Source of the DNA: Billgrantia azerbaijanica
GTDB taxonomy: Bacteria; Pseudomonadota; Gammaproteobacteria; Pseudomonadales; Halomonadaceae
Length of the DNA stretch: 64,000 bases
NCBI GenBank assembly: GCA_004551485.1
Contig: SBLD01000014.1
Coordinates: 1 to 64,000 of the forward strand
Reading direction: 5' to 3'
The position numbers and the translations under genes are program-made. Positions 20,426 to 31,125 of this stretch are shown piece after piece (positions within the stretch are counted from its first letter, which is position 1; the number at the start of each line of letters is the position of its first letter). The notes beneath the pieces are model-generated. The model was not told where the DNA came from. It made no database searches and saw only the letters and a program-made list of their open reading frames with translations.

Positions 20426-22102
20426 TCAGTGGCGGGCGCTGCGCTGGCCGGCGTCGAGCATCTCGCGGGCGTGGGCCAGGGTGCGGTCGGAGAGGGTCAC
20501 GCCGCCCAGCATGCGCGCCAGCTCGCTGACCCGGCCCGCCTCGTCGAGCAGCGCCATCCGAGTGCGCGTGGTGTCGCGCCGGGCCTGCTTCTCGATGTGC
20601 AGGTGCTGGTGCGCCTGGGCGGCCACCTGCGGCAGGTGGGTCACCGTCATCACCTGGCCGCCCTCGCCGAGACGGCGCAGCAGGCGCCCGACGATCTCGG
20701 CGGTGGCGCCGGAGACGCCGACGTCGACCTCGTCGAACACCAGGCTGGGGATGGTCGAGTGGCGTGCCGCCACCACCTGGATGGCCAGGCTGATGCGCGA
20801 CAGCTCGCCGCCCGAGGCGACCTTGGCCAGCGGGCGCGGCGGCTGGCCGGGGTTGGCGCTGATCAGGAAGCGCACCGCCTCCAGGCCCTCGGGCTGCGGC
20901 GTCTCGCGTGCCTCCACCGCCACCTCGAAGCGCGCCTTGCCCATGGCGAGAAAACCGAGCTGCTCCTGTACCGCCTTGGCAAAGCGTCCCGCCGCCTGAC
21001 GGCGTGCCTCGCCCACCCGCTGCGCCTGCCGACGCCAGCGGTCGCGCAGGGCCTCCACCTCGGCGCGCAGCGCCTCGATCTCCTGGTCGCTGCCCTCGAG
21101 CCCGTCGAGCTCCTCGCGCAGCCGGCGGTGGTGCGCCTCGAGCTCCTCCGGCATGACGTGGTGCTTGCGGGCGATGCGGTGGACGTCGGCGAGCCGTGCC
21201 TCCACCCAGGCGAGTCGCTCCGGGTCGAGCTCGGTGGTGTCGACGAAGCGGTGCAGCTCGCGGGCGGCCTCCTCGATCTGGATGCGCGCCTCGTCAAGCA
21301 GGCCCATGGCCTCGCCGAGGCGACCCTGCGCCTGGGGGGGCAGGGCGGCGAGCCGGCCGCCGGCGCGGGTGAGCAGCGACAGGGCACCGCCGTCGTCGTG
21401 GTCGCAGCAGTCGGCGGCGAACTGCGCCTCGCGCAGCGTCTCCTCGGCGTGGGCGAGCTCCGCCTGCTCCTGCTCCAGGGCGGGCAGCTCGCCCTCGGCG
21501 AGGGCCAGCGCGTCGAGTTCCTCGACCTGGTAGCGCAGCAGCTGGCGGCGCGCCTCGGCCTCGTCGCCGCTCTCGACCAGCCGCGTGAGCCGGCGCCGAC
21601 TCGCCTGCCAGCGGCGGAAGGTCTCGCCGAGCTCGGTGACGGCGCTGCGTTGGCCGGCCACGTCGTCGAGCAGGCGCAGGTGGGTCTCCTCGCGCAGCAG
21701 CGCCTGATGGGCGTGCTGGCCATGGATCTCCACCAGGTGCTCGCCCAGCGCCTTGAGGTCGGCGATGGTTGCCGGCTGGCCGTTGATCCATGCCTTGGAG
21801 CGGCCGGCGGCGGTGACCACGCGACGCAGCAGGCAGTCGTCGGCGGGCAGCTCGCGCGCCTCGAGCCAGGTCCGCGCAGCGGGCAGGGCGGCGATCTCGA
21901 AGCGGGCGCTCACGTCGGCCCGCTCGCAGCCGTGGCGTACGCTGGCGCTGTCGGCACGCTCGCCGAGGCACAGTCCCAAGGCGCCGAGCAGGATCGACTT
22001 GCCGGCGCCGGTCTCGCCGGTGACGGCGGTCATGCCGCCGGCAAGGTCCAGGTCGAGGCGCTCGACGATGGCGTAGTCGCGGATGGCCAGCTGCGTCAGC
22101 AT
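20426..22102 (-). CDS. recN: DNA repair protein RecN (SMC-like ATPase)
   Basis: This 558-residue SMC-family ATPase acts in recombinational repair of double-strand breaks. The Walker A site is GETGAGKSILLGALGL near residues 28-44. A long coiled-coil centre with many Glu/Arg/Leu residues follows. The C-terminal head has the ABC signature VASGGELSRISLAIQ and Walker B LVFDEVDVGVSG. Length matches the family. It is divergent from grpE. Its promoter region has two LexA-like boxes, consistent with the known SOS control of recN in gammaproteobacteria. Confidence 0.96.
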   Translation of the reverse strand: MLTQLAIRDYAIVERLDLDLAGGMTAVTGETGAGKSILLGALGLCLGERADSASVRHGCERADVSARFEIAALPAARTWLEARELPADDCLLRRVVTAAGRSKAWINGQPATIADLKALGEHLVEIHGQHAHQALLREETHLRLLDDVAGQRSAVTELGETFRRWQASRRRLTRLVESGDEAEARRQLLRYQVEELDALALAEGELPALEQEQAELAHAEETLREAQFAADCCDHDDGGALSLLTRAGGRLAALPPQAQGRLGEAMGLLDEARIQIEEAARELHRFVDTTELDPERLAWVEARLADVHRIARKHHVMPEELEAHHRRLREELDGLEGSDQEIEALRAEVEALRDRWRRQAQRVGEARRQAAGRFAKAVQEQLGFLAMGKARFEVAVEARETPQPEGLEAVRFLISANPGQPPRPLAKVASGGELSRISLAIQVVAARHSTIPSLVFDEVDVGVSGATAEIVGRLLRRLGEGGQVMTVTHLPQVAAQAHQHLHIEKQARRDTTRTRMALLDEAGRVSELARMLGGVTLSDRTLAHAREMLDAGQRSARH

Positions 22103-22170
22103 CGCTTTTCCCCCCTTTGTTCCCCTTGGTCTCCCCGCGGCGGGCTCCCCGGGTTGGGCCCGCTGTCGGC

Positions 22171-22207
22171 CTGGATATCCATACACCAATATTGAGTTTT
22201 TATACAG
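22171..22207 (-). promoter_or_regulatory. Tandem LexA-like (SOS) boxes upstream of recN
   Basis: On the minus strand, CTGTATAAAAACTCAA (22192-22207) and GTGTATGGATATCCAG (22171-22186) match 11 and 12 of 16 positions of CTGTATATATATACAG. Their centres are 21 bp apart, about two helical turns. They lie 70-105 bp before the recN start. Confidence 0.5.
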
Positions 22208-22257
22208 TAGTCCAGGCCGGCGCTCAATGCACGCTCTCCCTCCTTCGTATCGGTCGC

Positions 22258-22285
22258 CTTGAGATTGGCGACATGACCCCCATAT
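22258..22285 (+). promoter_or_regulatory. Sigma-32 heat-shock promoter of grpE
   Basis: CTTGAGA (22258-22264), a 13-bp spacer and CCCCATAT (22278-22285) match the sigma-32 consensus CTTGAAA-N13-CCCCATNT in all but one defined base. It lies about 80 bp before grpE. Confidence 0.85.
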
Positions 22286-22367
22286 AGGCGGCAGATTGCC
22301 ACCATACACCGACATTCGTTCGCGGCCCGCTGCGTGCCGGGCCGAATCATCGTTGCAGGAGATGTTC

Positions 22368-23012
22368 ATGGCCAAACAATCCCAGACCCCGCTGGACGAC
22401 GAGCTGGCGAGACAGGAGCAGGAGGCCGAGGCGCAGCCCGAGCCGGCGCCGGAGGAAAGCGCTATCGAGGGGGCCGACGAGGCCGAGTCCCTCGCCGAGC
22501 AGGCCGCGGCGGAAGAGAGCGGCGAGCCGTCCGACAACCCCGAGGCCGAGGTGCTGGCGGCCCAGGTCGAGGAGCTCGAGCAGAGCCTGGCCGAGGCCAA
22601 GGACCAGGCGCTGCGCGCCGCCGCCGAGGCGCAGAACGTGCGCCGTCGCGCCGAGCAGGAGGCCGAGAAGGCGCGCAAGTTCGCGCTCGAGAAGTTCATC
22701 AAGGAGCTCCTGCCGGTGGTCGACAGCCTGGAGAAGGCGCTCGAGGCCATGGGCGAGGACGCGACCGAGGCGCACCGCGAGGGCGTGGCGATGACGCTGA
22801 AGATGCAGCGCGACGTGCTGGGCAAGTTCGGCGTCGAGGTGGTCGATCCCCAGGGCGAGCCCTTCGACCCGCAGTACCACGAGGCCATGGCCATGGTGCC
22901 CAACCCCGAGCTCGAGCCCAACAGCGTGATGGAGGTCGTGCAGAAGGGCTACCTGCTCAACGGGCGCCTCGTGCGTCCGGCGATGGTCGTGGTCAGCCAG
23001 AGCGCCGACTGA
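22368..23012 (+). CDS. grpE: Nucleotide exchange factor GrpE
   Basis: This 214-residue protein releases ADP from DnaK. The N-terminal 75 or so residues are very acidic (Glu/Ala repeats), more so than in E. coli, which suits a salt-adapted cytoplasm. A coiled coil ([20 protein letters not shown]) follows, then the conserved core [17 protein letters not shown] and a beta-rich end with the family signature [43 protein letters not shown] 22368 is preferred over the one at 22362 because AGGAG lies 6 bases before it. It is the first gene of grpE-dnaK-dnaJ. Confidence 0.96.
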   Translation: MAKQSQTPLDDELARQEQEAEAQPEPAPEESAIEGADEAESLAEQAAAEESGEPSDNPEAEVLAAQVEELEQSLAEAKDQALRAAAEAQNVRRRAEQEAEKARKFALEKFIKELLPVVDSLEKALEAMGEDATEAHREGVAMTLKMQRDVLGKFGVEVVDPQGEPFDPQYHEAMAMVPNPELEPNSVMEVVQKGYLLNGRLVRPAMVVVSQSAD

Positions 23013-23041
23013 GCCGGTCATCGGGAAAGCGCGGCGGCGGA

Positions 23042-23070
23042 CTTGAAAAGTCACGATCCGCCCCCCAGAT
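23042..23070 (+). promoter_or_regulatory. Second sigma-32 promoter, before dnaK
   Basis: CTTGAAA (23042-23048), a 14-bp spacer and CCCCAGAT (23063-23070) lie in the 120-bp grpE-dnaK gap. The -35 is a perfect match and the -10 has one deviation. It would let dnaK-dnaJ be induced independently of grpE. Confidence 0.75.
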
Positions 23071-23132
23071 AGACGACAACCCGCGGCGAGCGCCGCAGAC
23101 ACGAATCAAGGCAACGAATTCGAGGATTTCCT

Positions 23133-25067
<1,935 letters not shown>

Positions 25068-25090
25068 CCGCCAGGCCTTGCCAGGGATGA

Positions 25091-25123
25091 CGGCAGCGCG
25101 GGGGCATGACTCCCGCGTTGCCG
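25091..25123 (+). terminator. Hairpin between dnaK and dnaJ
   Basis: A 12-bp stem CGGCAGCGCGGG / CCCGCGTTGCCG (one G-T pair) with a 9-base loop is followed by TTTCC. It could partly terminate after dnaK so that dnaJ is made in smaller amounts. Confidence 0.5.
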
Positions 25124-25171
25124 TTTCCGCGGCTCAGGCGTAACTGCCAAGACCAGGAGGCGCATGGACCC

Positions 25172-26317
25172 ATGTCCAAACGCGATTATTACGAGGTGCT
25201 GGGCGTCGCGCGGGATGCCGACCAGAAGGACATCAAGAAGGCCTACCGACGCCTGGCCCAGAAATATCACCCGGACCGTAACCCGGACGACGACACGGCG
25301 GCCGCGAAATTCCGCGAGGTCTCCGAGGCCTACGAGGTGCTCGCCGACAGCGAGAAGCGTGCCGCCTACGACCAGTTCGGCCATGCCGGCGTCGACGGCC
25401 AGGCCGGCGGGTTCGGCCAGGGCGGCTTCGGCGGAGCTGGAGCCGGCGGCTTCAGCGACATCTTCGGCGACGTCTTCGGCGACATCTTCGGCGGCGGCGG
25501 CCGGCGCAGCCCCAACGCACCCCAGCGCGGCAGCGACCTGCGCTACAACCTCGAGCTCGACTTGGAGAGCGCCGTGGCCGGTACCACGGTGGACATCCGC
25601 GTGCCGCGCCACATCGAGTGCGAGCGCTGCGACGGCGCGGGGGCCGAGCCGGGTTCCACCAAGGAGACCTGTCCCACCTGCCACGGTCACGGCCAGGTGC
25701 GCATGCAGCAGGGCTTCTTCGCCGTGCAGCAGACCTGCCCGACCTGTCACGGCAGCGGTCAGCACATCAAGGTGCCGTGCCACAAGTGCCACGGCGAGGG
25801 CCGGGTGCGCGAGACCCGCACCCTGTCGGTGAAGATTCCCGCCGGCGTCGACAGCGGCGACCGCATCCGCCTCAACGGCGAGGGCGAGGCCGGCATCAAC
25901 GGCGGTCCGCCGGGCGACCTCTACGTGCAGGTGGCCATCAAGCCACACCACATCTTCCAGCGCGACGGTCGTCACCTGCAGTGCGAGGTGCCGATCAACT
26001 TCGTCGACGCGGCGCTGGGTGGCGAGCTCGAGGTGCCCACCCTCGACGGCCGGGTCAAGCTCAAGATCCCGCCCGAGACCCAGACCGGCAAGCTGTTCCG
26101 CCTGCGCGGCAAGGGCGTCAAGCCGGTTCGCGGCGGCCCTCCGGGCGACCTGCTGTGCAAGGTGGTGGTCGAGACCCCGGTCAATCTCGACGAGGAGCAG
26201 AAGGCGCTGCTGCGCAATTTCCAGGAGAGCCTCGACGGCAGCAACAGCCGCCACTCGCCGAAGAAGAGCAGCTTCTTCGACGGCGTGAAGAAGTTCTTCG
26301 AGGACATGAAGCCGTAA
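25172..26317 (+). CDS. dnaJ: Chaperone protein DnaJ (Hsp40)
   Basis: This 381-residue type I Hsp40 has a J domain in residues 1-70 ([18 protein letters not shown], with the HPD motif in [10 protein letters not shown]). A glycine/phenylalanine-rich stretch to about residue 130 follows, then four CxxCxGxG zinc motifs ([32 protein letters not shown]), and the C-terminal substrate-binding barrels. ATG 25172 gives the standard start. Upstream codons in frame are not conserved. In related genomes dapB follows directly, but here the neighbourhood is interrupted by the accessory island. Confidence 0.97.
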   Translation: MSKRDYYEVLGVARDADQKDIKKAYRRLAQKYHPDRNPDDDTAAAKFREVSEAYEVLADSEKRAAYDQFGHAGVDGQAGGFGQGGFGGAGAGGFSDIFGDVFGDIFGGGGRRSPNAPQRGSDLRYNLELDLESAVAGTTVDIRVPRHIECERCDGAGAEPGSTKETCPTCHGHGQVRMQQGFFAVQQTCPTCHGSGQHIKVPCHKCHGEGRVRETRTLSVKIPAGVDSGDRIRLNGEGEAGINGGPPGDLYVQVAIKPHHIFQRDGRHLQCEVPINFVDAALGGELEVPTLDGRVKLKIPPETQTGKLFRLRGKGVKPVRGGPPGDLLCKVVVETPVNLDEEQKALLRNFQESLDGSNSRHSPKKSSFFDGVKKFFEDMKP

Positions 26318-26363
26318 CGGCTTGCCTGGGTGAGTCGTCTTCACGCGGCCCCGGTATCACTGA

Positions 26364-26640
26364 ACTGACCCCCAATAGTTAGACGGTTCATTCAGCCGGC
26401 GCTCAAGGCCTGAGTCCTGTACTGCACAGGGCTCAGGCCTTTTAGCATCAGCCTGATGCGCTCGTGGTTGTAGGAATGGATGTAACGGTCGAGGCCTTGC
26501 TGCAACTGCTCAACGGTGTCGAACCAGTTTAGATGGAAGTGCTCGGCCTTCAGGGTGCTGAAGAAGCTTTCCATCGCAGTATTACTATCCGAGTGGAGCA
26601 GCGGCCGATCCCCTGGCATCAGCCTACCAAAGGCTTTCTT
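26364..26640 (-). pseudogene. IS3-family transposase (OrfB) C-terminal remnant
   Basis: On the minus strand about 75 residues ending at 26392 match the end of an IS3-type integrase-core transposase: DRPLLHSDSNTAMESFFSTLKAEHF, then the YIHSYNHERIRLMLKGLSPVQYR tail. The N-terminal part, OrfA and one end are missing. The sequence TGAACTGACCCCCAATAGTTAG just beyond resembles an IS3 terminal repeat. It marks the left edge of the island, 46 bp after dnaJ. Confidence 0.75.
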
Positions 26641-26683
26641 GGGCTATGGTGACTTCTGGTGTACGGGAGGAGGTTGGAAGGGT

Positions 26684-27300
26684 GGCGTATCCTGTTGATT
26701 GATCACGACCAAGATCTCAATCAACACGAGTGGATACGCCATGACCGATTCTACCCTCCGAGCTCTTTCACAACCAGAACCACAGGTCACTGACCCGCTG
26801 CACGAGTTGCTGCGCCAAGGTGCCCGTGACCTGATTGCCAAGGCCGTCGAGGCCGAGTTGGCCACCTTCCTGGCGCAGCATGCCGATCAACGGCTCGACG
26901 ATGGGCGCCAAGCCGTGGTCCGCAACGGCTACTTGCCCGAGCGCACGGTCCAGACCGGGGTCGGCGATGTCAGCATTCAGGTGCCCAAGGTGCGTGACCG
27001 CAGCGGGGGCGGCGTTTGCTTCAACAGTAGCCTGCTGCCGCCCCACCTGAAGCGAGCCCGCAGCATCGAGGAGCTGATCCCCTGGCTCTACCTGAAGGGG
27101 ATTTCCACCGGCGACTACCAGGAGGCCCTGGTGGCGCTGCTGGGCGACCAGGCCAAGGGGCTGGCGGCCAACACCGTGTCACGATTCAAGAAGCAGTGGG
27201 AAGACGAGCATACCGAGTGGCGGAAGCGGGACCTGGCCGACCAGCGCTACGGCTACTGGTGGGCCGACGGTGTCTACAGCAATGTCCGCATGGATGACTC
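26684..27300 (+). pseudogene. IS256-family (mutator) transposase, truncated
   Basis: From the ATG at 26741 about 186 residues match the N-terminal half of an IS256-type transposase: [60 protein letters not shown] and [15 protein letters not shown], which carries the first catalytic Asp. Similarity stops at MDD, where IS3-like sequence begins, so the catalytic core is lost. An imperfect inverted repeat (26684-26702 with 26717-26740) precedes the ATG and probably belongs to the element's left end. Confidence 0.8.
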
Positions 27301-27790
27301 AAAGAGCACTGATGAAAACCGGACAACCCTCAGTGACGTTGACAGTCGGAGCCGAACGAGGGCCGGGTGGCCGATATCACGGCGACCTGGACACTGGAAG
27401 GATGGCTCTAGCTGGCGGCGGTGCGCGACCTCCCGACCGGCAGTTGGTGGGCTGGGGATGGCGGATCACATGCGCACGCCGCTGGTGGTGGACGCCCTGG
27501 AGCTGGCCGTAGGCCGCCGGCTGCCCCGAGAGCGTGTTGATCCATTGCTCCGGCTGCGGCAGATAGTACACGTCACGTGATTATCGCGCCACGCTGGATC
27601 GGCACGGGTTCCAGACCTCGATGAGCCGCAAGGGAACTGCTGGGACGATGCCGTTATGGAGCGCTTTTTCGGCTCACTGAAAAGCGTGTGGCTGGCTGGC
27701 CAGTGATACTGGAGCCGACAGACAGCACGGCGGGACGTGACCGAATACATCGAGATGGAGTGCAACACCTGCCGGCTCCACTTGGCTCTG
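27301..27790 (+). pseudogene. IS3-family transposase remnant with frameshifts and stops
   Basis: Several frames together give an IS3 OrfB integrase core: [14 protein letters not shown] then an in-frame [62 protein letters not shown], then YIEMECNTCRLHLAL. The D-D-E core is recognisable but broken by at least two frameshifts and stops, so it is dead. It directly abuts the truncated IS256 gene, showing nested or successive insertions. Confidence 0.75.
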
Positions 27791-28234
27791 GTAGACTCAG
27801 GGAGATTGAATTGGCAGCTGCGGCTTGAAAATGTGTCTGCTCTGACTTGACCAGAACATTTTATGCGTAAGCGTCTCGTGCTCTTACGGGAGTGTATCGT
27901 TCCAGCGCTCGACAGCGTATGCTGGAAGGTATAAAAGAAACACCAAGGAAACTTAAATGGTTGCCCAAAGTGTTGTGTAGCACAGGCTGCACTGCTTGAA
28001 TTCAGGATTCGAAGACGCTAGCGTTTAAGATTCGTTGTTTACATTCTTGGGTGGTTAAGGTAAATTCGGCAGTGTGAAGGTTGAGGATTGTTGCGGTGGG
28101 CTTAAGTTTGTAGATATTTAATAAAAATATGGCGCATAATGTGTTGTAAGAGGAGAATGAATTATTTCTCTCGTTCTGGCTTGCAGTACAGTATATGGAG
28201 CTAGATGGGAAATAAGATTTAATTCGGAGTGCGT
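27791..28234 (+). promoter_or_regulatory. AT-rich leader of the dptFGH operon
   Basis: This 440-bp gap is much richer in A and T than the flanking chromosome. A good sigma-70 promoter lies at TTTACA (28038-28043), 17 bp, TAAATT (28061-28066), about 165 bp before dptF. The stretch 27993-28019 repeats the sequence at window positions 68-93. A 15-codon frame at 28157-28204 with AGGAG just before it could be a leader peptide but has no other support. Confidence 0.5.
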
Positions 28235-29830
28235 ATGGGTGAATCGGTCACGTTGCGTGGTGCGCTAGAGGTTTTAGAGAAATCCTCGCGCTATGCTGTG
28301 GAGGTTGAAGATGTAGAGGACTCGGCACTTTATGCCTACAAAGATTACCTATATGTGCCGAGCCCAGTGGAAGATGCCTTCGTGGCGCGCCTAGAGCAGC
28401 TACAGCCAGGTGAAATTGTCTTCCTCTGCGGCAGTAGCGGTGACGGAAAGTCGGCGATCATGACCCGGCATAAGACTGCCTATGCCCAAAAAATACGATT
28501 TCACCTCGATGCAACTCATAGCTTTTCACCGACTGAGAGCGCGGTGGATGCCCTTGACAAGCTCTTCCGCTATGTGAAAACGAGTAGAGAACCGCTAGCG
28601 GTTGGGATCAACATTGGGATGCTAGCTAACTACGCTCAGGAAGGAGCAGAAGAACACCTGGACGTCAAAGAGTCCTTTCGGGCGTTTTTGCAGTCGGAGC
28701 CCGCGAACGCGGGGCATCATTTCATCAGCTTCTTACAGTTTCCGAAGTTTCATCTTTCGGAGGAGGGAGGTGGATCTGCATTTGCTAGCGAACTCTTGGA
28801 GCGGCTGACGAGAACCAGTGCATACAACCCATTCTTTCAGTTGCTACAGGCGAGTAGCCAAGGGAATGACCAGCTGCTCCAGACGAACTTTCGTCTCCTG
28901 GGCGACCCTGGTGTGCAGCGTGTCGTAATTAATTCGCTCCTAAAAGCCCGTCTGTTCAATGACCAGTTTCTCACCGCACGCGCACTTCTTGACTTCTTTC
29001 AACACATACTGACTGCTGATGGCTATCTATTTGATAACCTGTTTTCGCCCAGCGATAACGAACTCGCGCAGCGAATCATGTCGTATGACCCTGCAAGGCT
29101 ACGGCATCGGGAGCTTGATGATTTTGTGCTCCGCTTAGGTCTTGGGCTGAGTAATGCAGACTTCGAGGTCTATGTGAAACAGCTGGCTGAGCTTGGCATT
29201 TGTGGTCTCGACCGGCCAGCATCCTATATTAGGCTTTTCTTTCTCTTGCAACACAGCGAACTCGGAAATAACTACCACCGTCGCTTTAAATCTTGTTTCG
29301 ATGATCCGGCGCTTTACCAATATGCTCGGTTTTGGAGTTTGCATGAAAAGGTGGCGGACCCTGCCGTTGCTAGCGCGCTCAGGAGCGAGTTCTACAAAGG
29401 CGTCTTCATTGAAGCGCTGACGCGATACGTTAACCGCAATGCTCGCGGTCTCAAGAAACGGCACTTGCTGATCGGCCGGCGCAACACCTTTGATCTGGCT
29501 GCACATGTGGAGATCCATCCGGACTTCGATCGCGCAGCATCAGAGGCTAGTCAAGACATCGGGTATTTCAACGCCTTCTTTAAGGCAAACGGCAAGGAAA
29601 TGCCTCCGGTAAAAGTCAGTGCGAGCCTTCTCGAGCTGATGTTGAGAATTATTGCTGGCTACCGCCCGAGCAAACATGACAAGAGCGTCATCGTGATTCT
29701 GGAGGAGATGGTCGACGCCATCATTGAGCAGGCACTTCAGGCCAAGAGTATTTTCGTGTACGGCACCGGGCGCTGCGTCGAATTTAAGCAGCTTGAGGAT
29801 GGGGCCATCGAGGTACAGGGGGAAGTCTGA
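28235..29830 (+). CDS. dptF: DNA phosphorothioation-dependent restriction protein DptF
   Basis: This 531-residue P-loop protein is the first of the DptFGH (DndFGH) restriction set, which damages or blocks DNA lacking the phosphorothioate mark. The Walker A site GSSGDGKS is at residues 66-73 after VEDAFVARLEQLQPGEIVFLC. The rest is helical, without a known catalytic motif that I can see. Family and order (F-G-H) were recognised together. The ATG at 28235 is preferred because GGAG lies 5 bases upstream. A GTG two codons earlier is less likely. The stop overlaps the dptG ATG (TGATG). The base composition is AT-richer than core genes, which fits acquisition. Confidence 0.88.
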   Translation: MGESVTLRGALEVLEKSSRYAVEVEDVEDSALYAYKDYLYVPSPVEDAFVARLEQLQPGEIVFLCGSSGDGKSAIMTRHKTAYAQKIRFHLDATHSFSPTESAVDALDKLFRYVKTSREPLAVGINIGMLANYAQEGAEEHLDVKESFRAFLQSEPANAGHHFISFLQFPKFHLSEEGGGSAFASELLERLTRTSAYNPFFQLLQASSQGNDQLLQTNFRLLGDPGVQRVVINSLLKARLFNDQFLTARALLDFFQHILTADGYLFDNLFSPSDNELAQRIMSYDPARLRHRELDDFVLRLGLGLSNADFEVYVKQLAELGICGLDRPASYIRLFFLLQHSELGNNYHRRFKSCFDDPALYQYARFWSLHEKVADPAVASALRSEFYKGVFIEALTRYVNRNARGLKKRHLLIGRRNTFDLAAHVEIHPDFDRAASEASQDIGYFNAFFKANGKEMPPVKVSASLLELMLRIIAGYRPSKHDKSVIVILEEMVDAIIEQALQAKSIFVYGTGRCVEFKQLEDGAIEVQGEV

Positions 29831-31125
29831 TGGAGCGAGCCTTCGAGTTGCATACCGAGATCAAGAGCAATCCAACGAGTCCGTTCCTTCCGGTTAACAC
29901 TAGCAAGAACGACTTCAAGTGGAATCAGGTGGTCGCCCTCTTTCTTGCCGACTTGCTGGGGCGCTCCGCTGAGGGGTTAGATGCCGAGCAGCTGAAAGGA
30001 TACTGCGAAGAGCATTTTCGACACCTCTTGGATGACCCGGAGCAGTGGAGGCTGTTGGAGGAAATTTATTTTCGACGCGATGCGATTGGAAAAGTTGCGC
30101 CTGAGCTATTGCTTGTCGCTATGCAGTCGCAGAGCTCCTCGACCTCCGATCGCCGAGTGGCGGACCTGTTGACTTCACTCCGCGGGTGTCAGGAGTTCTC
30201 AAGTGGGCTCAGCACACCACTGAATTTCATCGAGCAGCAGATACTTACGGTCGCCCAAGATTGTCTTACAAGATCCGAACCGGGCGCCGCATTCCCTCCG
30301 TATCTTCCTTTTCTAGCGGAGCTGTTCCAGCGGGACCTGCGGTTTCTCGCCACAAAGCCGCAGGTCATGCTATCGCTTATCCAAAACTTTCTTGAGCTAT
30401 ACAGTTTTCTCTACATCTCTCAGCTTGCGCTGAACCTAAATGAGTGGAAGAGCGGAGAGCCTCAGAGTAAATCACTCTACTTCATTCTTGAGAATGAGAA
30501 AGCCAGCACTGAGCGGAGCCAAATCGCCCTGCATGGGTACTCGGCGTTGAAAGAACCATTTTGGCGACTCTTTCCTACGCTTGCGATGCTTGAGACGCTG
30601 TTCCCGAGTAATGTAGCCCCGGTGCGTCTATGGGAACTGCCGGCGCTTATAGGCGCGGAGGGGGCCGCCAGTCCAATCGCGCAGCGGCTTGGCGCCTTCG
30701 CCGCAGACTTCGCGGACGACCGCAAGCTGGCAGCTCCCAGGTCACGCAGTTCAGCACTGGATTGGGTCGAGGAACTGATCGAGCTGTCAGTGCAGCAGTT
30801 TGGGCCGGGCCAGTCGCGTCAAAGTGCGAATCAGCGGGTTGACGGCGATGTGCACGAGCGGCTCGGAGGAAGCTTCATCCACGCGCGCGGGCGCGCAGGG
30901 CGAGTCCTTGTCCTGAGCCAAGACGCTGTCTTGCTACTGACCAACCTTGCTGTTGGGGAACACAGACGCTTGCGCATGCAGGAGTTACTACACGAGTTTA
31001 GAGCGCGCGGCGTGTACTTCGACAAGCAGTCCGAGCAGGCACTAATCGAGTTTTTTGAGCGCATCGGTAACGTCGAGCGCATGAGTGACAGTGGGGACGC
31101 CGTCTATGTCCGCAAGACCATTTGA
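29830..31125 (+). CDS. dptG: DNA phosphorothioation-dependent restriction protein DptG
   Basis: This 431-residue, mostly helical protein has no clear enzymatic motif. It is identified by position between dptF and dptH and by family-like segments (TSPFLPVNTSKNDFKWNQVVALFL near the N-terminus, RGRAGRVLVLSQDAVLLLTNLAVG near the C-terminus, then a winged-helix-like LHEFRARGVYFDKQSEQALIEFFERIG). In known systems DptG acts with DptF and DptH as one complex. The start overlaps the dptF stop in TGATG, and its end overlaps dptH by 20 bp, so the three are tightly coupled. Confidence 0.85.
   Translation: MERAFELHTEIKSNPTSPFLPVNTSKNDFKWNQVVALFLADLLGRSAEGLDAEQLKGYCEEHFRHLLDDPEQWRLLEEIYFRRDAIGKVAPELLLVAMQSQSSSTSDRRVADLLTSLRGCQEFSSGLSTPLNFIEQQILTVAQDCLTRSEPGAAFPPYLPFLAELFQRDLRFLATKPQVMLSLIQNFLELYSFLYISQLALNLNEWKSGEPQSKSLYFILENEKASTERSQIALHGYSALKEPFWRLFPTLAMLETLFPSNVAPVRLWELPALIGAEGAASPIAQRLGAFAADFADDRKLAAPRSRSSALDWVEELIELSVQQFGPGQSRQSANQRVDGDVHERLGGSFIHARGRAGRVLVLSQDAVLLLTNLAVGEHRRLRMQELLHEFRARGVYFDKQSEQALIEFFERIGNVERMSDSGDAVYVRKTI

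Noticed and set aside
28157-28204. A 15-residue leader peptide before dptF
   Set aside because: It has an ATG with AGGAG too close to the start and no codon run or hairpin that would point to attenuation.
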